Program-made: the position numbers and the translations under genes | Shown: positions 57,091-64,000 of the stretch, piece by piece | Numbering within the stretch: position 1 is the first letter of the stretch | How the letters are laid out: each line of letters opens with the position of its first letter | Assembly: GCA_963422465.1 (NCBI GenBank) | Contig: OY730170.1 | Span: forward strand, 4,254,379 to 4,318,378 | From: Lichina pygmaea | Taxonomy: Eukaryota; Ascomycota; Lichinomycetes; Lichinales; Lichinaceae | Length of the DNA: 64,000 nucleotides | Direction: 5' to 3' | Notes under the pieces: model-generated | What the model was told of the DNA's origin: nothing | Seen by the model: the letters and a program-made list of their open reading frames with translations, nothing else | Database searches by the model: none

Positions 57091-59951
57091 ATGCTGCGAC
57101 AGAGGGCGCTCGTCACGCTGCGAGCTTCGCGGAGACTAAGGCCATGGCATGATGTACGATGGTTCTCGGCTTCGGGGCTCAGACGAGCGGAAGTCGAGCT
57201 CACAATCAGTACGTGCTACGTCCTCCCGGTGGGGCAGCTTGATACTTACTCGTGTAGATGGCAGGAAGATCTCGATTGAGGGTATGCAATGTGTAGATGA
57301 GCTCATATCGAGCATCGAATTGGCTTGCAGTCGCTGAAACCGCCGTAGCTGGATCAGCCTTGATACAAGCTTGCGAAAAGGCCGGCGTTACGATTCCAAG
57401 GCAAGCGTCATGCCGGGACCATTTTGCACATCAACTGATACTAATTCCCGATAGATATTGCTATCATGAGTACGTGTTCGGTGTTGAAGGTTACGCGAGA
57501 GAGCGGGGGCTGACAGCGACCCAGGAAGTTGATGATAGCGGGCAACTGTAAGCTATTTCCAGCAGGGACGCTTGTCTACATATCTGACAATGTTACAAGG
57601 CCGAATGTGTCTGGTGGAAGTGGAGAGATCTCCGAAGCCGGTGGCATCATGCGCCTGGCCAGTACAGCCGGGCATGGTCGTTCATACAGACTCGCCCTTG
57701 ACGCATAAAGCGCGAGAGGGTGTCATGGAGTTTTTATTAGCGGTACGAGAGTATCTGCCCGGAGCGAAGAGTTGAAGTGCGGCTGACTGGCTCAGAACCA
57801 TCCGCTTGACTGCCGTAAGCTATGGTCCTTGTTGATCAGAAACGCAGGATGTTGATCTCTGCCAGCCATATGCGACCAAGGAGGCGAATGCGACTTGCAG
57901 GACCAGTCGATGAGGTATGGCGCAGATCGCGGACGATTTCACGAGATCTCAGGCAAGCGAGCCGTCGAAGACAAGAACATTGGCCCTTTGGTTAAGGTAT
58001 AACCTGCCACCCTAGGGCTGTTGTTTTGAGCTTACATGCGTCCAGACGTCGATGAACCGATGCATCCATTGCACACGATGTGTTCGATTCTGTAATGACA
58101 TCGCCGGTGCGCCTGAGCTTGGAAGCACGGGCCGCGGAAACGACATGCAGATCGGGACGTACCTCGAGACGGCCCTCGACACCGAGCTTTCCGGGAACAT
58201 CATCGACTTGTGCCCCGTCGGCGCGCTCACCTCGAAGCCGTATGCTTTCCGAGCGCGACCTTGGGAACTGGCACATCGGGAGTCTATCGACGTTCTCAAC
58301 GCTCTCGGCTCAAACATCCGGGTCGACTCGCGGGGCTTGCAGGTCATGCGCATCCTTCCGAGGCTCAACGACAACGTCAACGAAGAGTGGATCGACGACA
58401 AGACCAGGTTTGCTTGCGATGGTCTGGCCAGCCAGCGGCTCACGACACCGTTGATCCGACGCGAGGAACGCTTCTATCCGGCCACCTGGGATCAGGCGTT
58501 GTCGGAGATCGCCGCGGCTCATCAACGGCTCGCGCCGAAGGCGAACGAGTTCAAGGCGATCGTGGGACACCTGGTCGAAGCCGAGTCGCTCGTGGCGATG
58601 AAAGACCTGGTCAACAAGCTGAACTCGGACAACCTTGCGTTGGATCAGCCCCGGGGCGACCAGCCAATGGCGCACGGCGTCGACGTGCGCACCAACTACC
58701 TGCTGAACTCGAAAATCTACGGCGTCGAGGAAGCAGATGCGATCTTGCTCGTCGGCACCAATCCTCGCCACGAGGCTGCCGTCTTCAACGCGCGGATCCG
58801 GAAACAGTGGCTTCGTTCCGACCTCGAGGTTGGCCTCGTCGGCGAAGCGTTTGATAGCACCTTCGAGCTCGAGCACTTTGGTGCAGACGTCGCCGCGCTG
58901 AAGAAGACGCTCTCGGGTCCGTTCGGCAAGAAGCTGCAGGCGGCGAAGCGGCCCATGATCATCGTCGGCAGCGGCGTGGCCGAGCACGCCGACGCCAGGG
59001 CCTTCTTCGAGACGATCGGATCTTTTGTCGACAAGAACGCGTCGAACTTCCTGCGGCCCGAGTGGAACGGCTACAACGTGCTGCAGCGAGCGGCGTCGCG
59101 CGCGGGCGCGTACGAGCTTGGTTTCACGGTGCCGTCCCCGGCCGTGGCCCAGACGACTCCGAAGATTGTTTGGCTCCTCGGCGCGGATGAGCTCGGCCGC
59201 GGGGACGTCCCTCGCGACGCCTTCGTCGTGTACCAGGGCCACCACGGCGACCGCGGCGCACAGCTCGCGGACGTGATCCTGCCCGGCGCAGCCTACACGG
59301 AGAAATCGGGCACGTACGTGAACACCGAGGGACGGGTGCAGATCACGCGGGCCGCGACGGGGCTCGTGGGCGCGGCGCGCGAGGACTGGAAGATCATCCG
59401 GGCCGTCAGCGAATATCTCGGTGTGCCTCTGCCGTACGACGACATTGCGATGGTGCGCGATCGCATGGCCGAGATGTCGCCGGCGCTGTCGCGGTACGAC
59501 ATTGTCGAGCCGACGTCGACCCAGGTCGCCGCGCTCGGCAGGGTTCAGCTCGTCGATCAGAACAAGGCGAGCAAGGTCACGGGTGAACCGCTGCGGAGGG
59601 TCATTGAGAATTTCTTCTTTACGGATGTCATCTCCAGGAGGTACGTCTCTGACTCGCTTTCTCACGCTTCCATCTTAGATCGTCTGCATCATCCGTATCC
59701 ACAATCCCTCGAGCCTCTCATGCTAGTTCGCCGCAACCCTCCTCCACTTCGTCAGCATCAGTCTTCTGACCGATCAATGCAGCTCGCCAACCATGGCCCG
59801 TTGTTCGGCCGCCAAAGCCAGCGGCAATGCCAAGACAAACTTCTTGGCCCCTGGGGAACCTGATCCTCAGACGACGTACGGCCCGCCACCAACGCTTCTG
59901 TCCGAGCAGGACGGGGGCATTGATCCTGCCCCGCGGATCGTTTCCGCTTGA
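57091..59951 (+). CDS. nuo-78: NADH:ubiquinone oxidoreductase 78 kDa subunit (complex I, NDUFS1)
   Basis: Ten exons: 57091-57208, 57258-57281, 57349-57400, 57455-57469, 57525-57547, 57600-57742, 57796-57814, 57866-57996, 58046-59640 and 59783-59951; 762 residues (Neurospora about 744). All nine joins keep phase and rebuild the conserved N-terminal iron-sulfur region: [60 protein letters not shown] and [13 protein letters not shown]. Four exons are only 15, 19, 23 and 24 nt. Intron 3 (57401-57454) is GC-AG (GCAAGC donor). The N-terminus is Arg-rich with no acids, as expected for mitochondrial import. Residues after about 250 form the molybdopterin-oxidoreductase-like domain. It carries electrons from NADH through Fe-S clusters in the matrix arm. 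Confidence 0.96.
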
Positions 59952-61330
59952 CCCTCTTTCTTATTCTTTTGGTACAATACACTCAATTCTCCAATTTTGC
60001 TTAGAGCAAGTTAGCTCTGCCCCATCCTTCATCACTATGCTCTCCGCCTTTTCTTGCGCACATCCTCAATTGCCCACATCCTTTCCCTCCTTCACACTCT
60101 CTATCCCTGTTTTCTGTTTCCGATGCGCCCAACTTGTCGGTTTGCTGTAAATGGTGATTACCTCGTGCGGACTGGTACTCGATTGTGCGGAAGGTGGAAA
60201 GTAGAACGGGGTTTCATCACCAGCCTAATAGACTCCTGGAAAGAAGGAATACATAGCCGTGTGGGGTTGTGTGCAGCGGTTGGGGCTGGGAGGCGGAGGG
60301 AAGGGGACGGAGGATGACTGGCGGGGAGACCGTACTTCTGGATCTCTTATTGCAAGGTGTGAACATCTCGGATCGGAGATACGGTAAGACGTTGGCCACG
60401 AAAGCCTACAATCAGTGGTTAGAGAGTAGATATGCTGCATCTGGCCGCATCTGGCTGGATTTGACGTCAATTTGGCGTCAATTTGGCGTCGGTTTGGCGT
60501 CGGTCTGGTGCCGGTGCACCCTTGGGCGCCTTGTCAGATAAAGCAGGCAGCTGTAGGGAGTACGATCCGTGCTTCGGTACTGTACGTAATACCGTGGCCT
60601 ACAGTACTTGTATTTGCCCAAAGAAATCTTCTTACGAGTACAGCTCCGATGTAGTTATCTCCAGCCGTGCCAGTTCTTCCAGTCGTTCCAGCCTCTTGAT
60701 CAGGTCCAAATCGCACATGGATCCTGGCACGAGCATCACAAGTGACAAACAAGTTTCTTACGATGATCTACCAACCGAAAGGAGCCTTACCGGCAAGAGT
60801 CGAATCTACTTGTTGTCAGAGTATGTAAATTTTGGGTTTTTATTTTCTGGCGGGACGCTCCCTCAGGTTTTCTTTTTGGTAGTTTTTATAGGGAGAAGAG
60901 GATGGAAGGAGACAGGAGGGGACTGGGGAAAGACTGGGGAAAGACGGGAGGGAGCGAATCGGAAGATGACAGGAAGAGGAGGAACAGATTTTTCATTGTC
61001 GTGGCCACGACGACGTCGATAAGAGGAAGAAGAAAGGGAAGAGGTGAAGGGTATCGCTGGTTGAGATCTTGCTGACGACTGAAGACGAGAGACGACCGTG
61101 ATGATAAGAGGAGGAGGACATTCTTCGTCGAGATCGCGGCGGTGAGTCGCGGCGATCAAAATCCTGACGATGATGATAATGCTGGTAGTGACAGTTGGTC
61201 CGTGGTCGTGGTTGTCGTGAGTTTGCCATCGTGGTAGGGCGTGACGAGAGGAGTGGCTGGTTGAAGACACACTTCGGCTTGGTGGGACACCACGACGACA
61301 ACGACGACGACGATGATGACGCGGCTAGGA
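59952..61330. other. intergenic between convergent genes
   Basis: 1.38 kb without a recognised gene. A short tandem array of ATTTGGCGTC-type 11-12 bp units lies at about 60460-60510. Long minus-strand frames at 60.9-61.3 kb are Ser/Arg low complexity. Confidence 0.45.
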
Positions 61331-63433
61331 TCAGTATCGATACGATACGTATCTGCCTTCCTCCCTGGCTTTCTTCAGGGCGAGCGTCCTCAACAGCGCG
61401 GCTTTTCTGCCCGCCCTGGTGTCCACGTTCCTGACGAAGGAGCCAGGCTCGGGCTCCGGAGTCGGCGTCCGCCCCAACCGCCTTACGGGCGCACGGACGT
61501 CGCCGCTCTCGGTATCCTGCCCCGTCATGGCGGTCTTGGCCCTCTTCGCCGCCCTCGAGGCCGTGTTCCAGACGTCGTCCTCGCTGTCCGAGGAGTCGTC
61601 CCTCTTCCGGGTCTTGTTCGGGTTGAGGATGTTCGTCGGGAAGATGTCGATGTCGTGGGCTCTGCAGAGCCTGTTGTTGACCTTTTCCTCCGGCGGCGGC
61701 GTCTTGGCCTTCTTCTTCTTGGCGACTTTGATCTCTCGAACCGCCAGCGGCGGCGGCTCGTAGAGCGGAGTGCCCAGCGGCTTGAGATAGTGGAACTTGT
61801 TGACGATCCTGAGCCCCTTCGGCGTCTGGCGTATACCCGCCTCTTCCATCGCCTGCGCCGCTGTGGCCCTCGGCCGCGACTTCGGGCTCACTTCTCTCCA
61901 GCGCATCCACGGACCTGTCGCGATCGATGACGACGGAGTCGAGGTCCGGACCGATGCGCGCCGGCTGTACGTGCCGCTGGAGCTTGCGCTGCTGCTTTTC
62001 GCGAGCGCGCGCTGAATGCCCGGTGGAAGAGCCGGCGAGATTAGCTCCGGGACCGCCTGCTTCGCGGCCTCCTTCTCGACGGCCGGCGCGACAGCCGGCG
62101 AGCGCGTCTTCGGGACCGCTTTCTTCGGGATGCCGGCGGCTGAGACCGGCGGCTTCCTCTTCTTCGCTTCCTGCTTCTCCTTCTCCTTCTCTTCCTGTTC
62201 CTTCTCGACGATATCCATCAACTTCTTGAGGGCGTCGCTGTGAGTTATTTTAGCGCCGGATTTCTTCCCGGAGCTCTGAGAGCTCTGAGGGCTCTTGGTG
62301 ACCCTGGCGGGGTTCTTCGGCGACGACTCCACCGCCTTGGCCTTGTCGGCGCCCCGCTTCGGCGGCGTGTTCTTGGGCGTGCGAGTATTCTTCGACGACG
62401 ACTTGGTTGCCGGCGACGAGGTGTTTTGGAAAGTACCGTTGTCCGAGACGGTTGTGCTCTCGAAGCGCGCCACCTCTGGCAGAGCGGCCGATCCCTCGAC
62501 GTCGTCGGCGAGCCGCACATCGCCGGCGCGTCTCGAGCGTTTGATGGCCTCTCTTTTGGCGGCGGCCTCTTTCTTGGCCGCTTCTCTCTTGGCCGCTTCT
62601 TCCTCCGCCGCCTTTTCCGCGGCTAAGTTCTTGAACCATTCTTCCGCCTCCGCCTCGGCCTCTCTCTTCATATCCCTGCGGGTCACTTCAGCCAGCGTGG
62701 CAGTGAAGAGGTCGAGATCGTGAGCGAAGCGGAAGCGTTCCTCGAGGGGAGGAAATTTTTTTGAACCCGTCTTGGCCGGAGCCGGACGCTTCTCCTCAGC
62801 CGCGGAACGACGATGGCGCTTCATGTATTCTGCCAATGAGATTTTGTCTCTCCAGACCATACCCGGCGGCGGCGGCGGGGTTTTGCTTCCGTCGTCGACG
62901 GGGCCGAAAGGCGGACGAGCAGCCATGACCTGCTCCTGGTCCTCGGTCACGGCGGAGTGCTTCTCGCTTTGTGCCTGTGGCTGGTGTGGCTCCGGCACGT
63001 CGTCCTTGGTGAGATCGATAACCTGGTTGCCTTCCACCTTGGACGGTGAAGCGTTGCCATCGTCGACGTGGCCGAGAGGCGGACGAGCAGCCATGACCTG
63101 CTTCTGGCCCTTGGTCACGGCGGAGCCCTTCTTGATTTGGGCCTGTGGCCCGTGTGGCTCCGGCACGTCGTCCTTGGTGAGATCGATAACCTGGCTGCCT
63201 TCCACCTTGGACGGTGAAGCGTTGCTATCGTCGACGGGGCCGAAGGGCGGACGAGCAGCCATGACCTGCCCCTGGTCCTCGGCCACGGCGGAGCCCTTCT
63301 CGCTTTGTGCCTGTGGCTGCTGTGGCTCCGGAATGTCGTCTGTGGTAAGATCGATAACCTGGATGCCTTCCACCTTGGACGGTGAAGCGTTGCTATCGTC
63401 GACGGGGACGAGCTTCGGGATCTCCGACGACAT
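61331..63433 (-). CDS. uncharacterised protein with three tandem SUMO-interacting-type repeats
   Basis: A single 700-residue frame. I do not recognise the protein as a whole. Residues 11-178 are three tandem 56-residue repeats (DNA 63403-63236, 63235-63068, 63067-62900). Each contains QVIDLT followed by (T/K)DD and PEP: a hydrophobic VIDL core plus acidic flank, the classical SUMO-interacting motif. Next come a PPPPPGMVWRDKISLAEYMK segment (about 184-205), a Glu/Ala/Lys helix (about 255-300), a Ser/Lys-rich linker with TPKNTPPKRG, and a C-terminal block WMRWREVSPKSRPRATAAQA, GLRIVNKFHYLKPLGTPLYE and KVAKKKKAKTPPPEE. No RING, SAP or helicase motif is visible, so it is not an obvious SUMO-targeted ligase. 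Nuclear location is likely from the basic clusters. Probably fast evolving or lineage-restricted. Confidence 0.78.
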   Translation of the reverse strand: MSSEIPKLVPVDDSNASPSKVEGIQVIDLTTDDIPEPQQPQAQSEKGSAVAEDQGQVMAARPPFGPVDDSNASPSKVEGSQVIDLTKDDVPEPHGPQAQIKKGSAVTKGQKQVMAARPPLGHVDDGNASPSKVEGNQVIDLTKDDVPEPHQPQAQSEKHSAVTEDQEQVMAARPPFGPVDDGSKTPPPPPGMVWRDKISLAEYMKRHRRSAAEEKRPAPAKTGSKKFPPLEERFRFAHDLDLFTATLAEVTRRDMKREAEAEAEEWFKNLAAEKAAEEEAAKREAAKKEAAAKREAIKRSRRAGDVRLADDVEGSAALPEVARFESTTVSDNGTFQNTSSPATKSSSKNTRTPKNTPPKRGADKAKAVESSPKNPARVTKSPQSSQSSGKKSGAKITHSDALKKLMDIVEKEQEEKEKEKQEAKKRKPPVSAAGIPKKAVPKTRSPAVAPAVEKEAAKQAVPELISPALPPGIQRALAKSSSASSSGTYSRRASVRTSTPSSSIATGPWMRWREVSPKSRPRATAAQAMEEAGIRQTPKGLRIVNKFHYLKPLGTPLYEPPPLAVREIKVAKKKKAKTPPPEEKVNNRLCRAHDIDIFPTNILNPNKTRKRDDSSDSEDDVWNTASRAAKRAKTAMTGQDTESGDVRAPVRRLGRTPTPEPEPGSFVRNVDTRAGRKAALLRTLALKKAREEGRYVSYRY
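62900..63403 (-). repeat. three tandem 168-bp coding repeats (SIM repeats)
   Basis: Exact period of 168 bp (56 codons), three copies, differing at a modest number of positions. Each copy encodes ASPSKVEG..QVIDLT and QVMAARPPxG. Lack of indels between copies indicates recent or selected in-frame amplification. Confidence 0.9.
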
Positions 63434-64000
63434 GATGATGGTGATCCGACGCGTTCGACGATGGACGGAGAGTCGAAAGCGGATATCGAGTCAGGGATCA
63501 AGGGGCACTCGAGAAGCAGACGGTGCAAAGATAAAGGTCGAAGAGCGCTTGACAGCAGGATGGTTTAATCAGCTCGGACGAGCAAAGACTTGATGAACAA
63601 GGCAGACTTGGTTGATTGCTATCGAAGCTGAATACTATGTTCTGCGTGTGGTGGAGGAGGAAAGAAAGAAGAAAAGGGGGGGGCGAGAAGAGCCGGCGGG
63701 GTTTTTTATATGATGTGTTATGTCTCGTGGGAACCGTTGCGCAAATAGAGCCAGTGTGGTATTATCCTCCTGCCCTTGCCCTAGGTCCGACAATGAGTCT
63801 GCCAGCATTTCCACATGCTTCCCCACCGGCACGCGAAAGTGGAAAGGTGTCAGCAATGGTTCTCGTGACAACACCAGGGAGGTCAATGACGAGGCTCGTT
63901 CCAAGAGTATAGTTTGATACATGCGAATAGAACCTATTGTGTTCTGACCGGCCAGCTACCATCGCATTCAAGTCATCAACGAATCATTCTATCGCGCCTT
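63434..64000. other. intergenic to window end
   Basis: 567 bp upstream of the SIM-repeat gene. No gene recognised. A GGGGGG run and AGAAAAGG tract lie near 63668-63700. Confidence 0.4.

Overview
The window is nuclear DNA of a filamentous ascomycete-type fungus (most likely Pezizomycotina). Evidence: compact genes split by 40-140 nt introns with GTRNGT donors and CTRAY branch sites; a nuclear complex I 78 kDa subunit; a Dsc3-type DUF2407 ubiquitin-ligase subunit; a DUF7924-family gene; Fot/pogo and Hop-like MULE DNA transposons. Genus cannot be told from sequence alone. Exon models were built by hand: I required matching phases at each junction and family-conserved residues across it.

Layout. 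1-8.3 kb: first exon of a Dabb (stress-response A/B barrel) gene, DSC3, VTI1, an SGNH/PC-esterase-like type II membrane protein, and an unrecognised four-exon gene. 8.3-10 kb: simple repeats. 10-16.3 kb: SIF2/TBL1-like LisH-WD40 gene, a 2.13 kb pogo-like transposon with 43 bp inverted ends, and a TMEM115/DUF1751 rhomboid-like gene 131 bp beyond it. 16.9-21 kb: RRP12. 21.4-25.8 kb: an accessory island with a ~0.72 kb imperfect palindrome beside a decayed MULE. 25.8-31.4 kb: intronless SEC6, the mitochondrial ribosomal protein uL30m gene (divergent from SEC6), and sphingosine-1-phosphate lyase DPL1. 32.5-38 kb: a GT34 Golgi mannosyltransferase (Mnn11-like), a small conserved protein, and KRR1. 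38.1-40.9 kb: a DUF7924 gene that looks broken. 42-44.5 kb: KRE6/SKN1 glucan synthesis gene. 45.7-52.4 kb: RPL3, an Arg/Ser/Pro-rich protein with a C-terminal coiled coil, and SF3B2/CUS1. 52.6-53.3 kb: a 662 bp internally deleted pogo-like element. 53.7-59.95 kb: SLY41-like transporter and the ten-exon complex I 78 kDa gene. 61.3-63.4 kb: an unrecognised protein with three tandem 56-residue repeats, each carrying a SUMO-interacting-type VIDLT core.

The host genes are mostly single-copy housekeeping functions: ribosome biogenesis (RRP12, KRR1, RPL3, uL30m), splicing (SF3B2), secretion and Golgi (VTI1, SEC6, SLY41-like, GT34, TMEM115-like, KRE6) and respiration. They do not form an obvious pathway cluster. 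The most unusual features are the triple-SIM repeat protein, the inverted-duplicated coding palindrome beside the MULE, the very small exons (9, 9, 15, 17, 19, 23, 23 and 24 nt) with one GC-AG intron, and the two pogo-type elements. I did not find a clearly new multi-gene system. No retroelements, CRISPR arrays or convincing tRNAs were seen.
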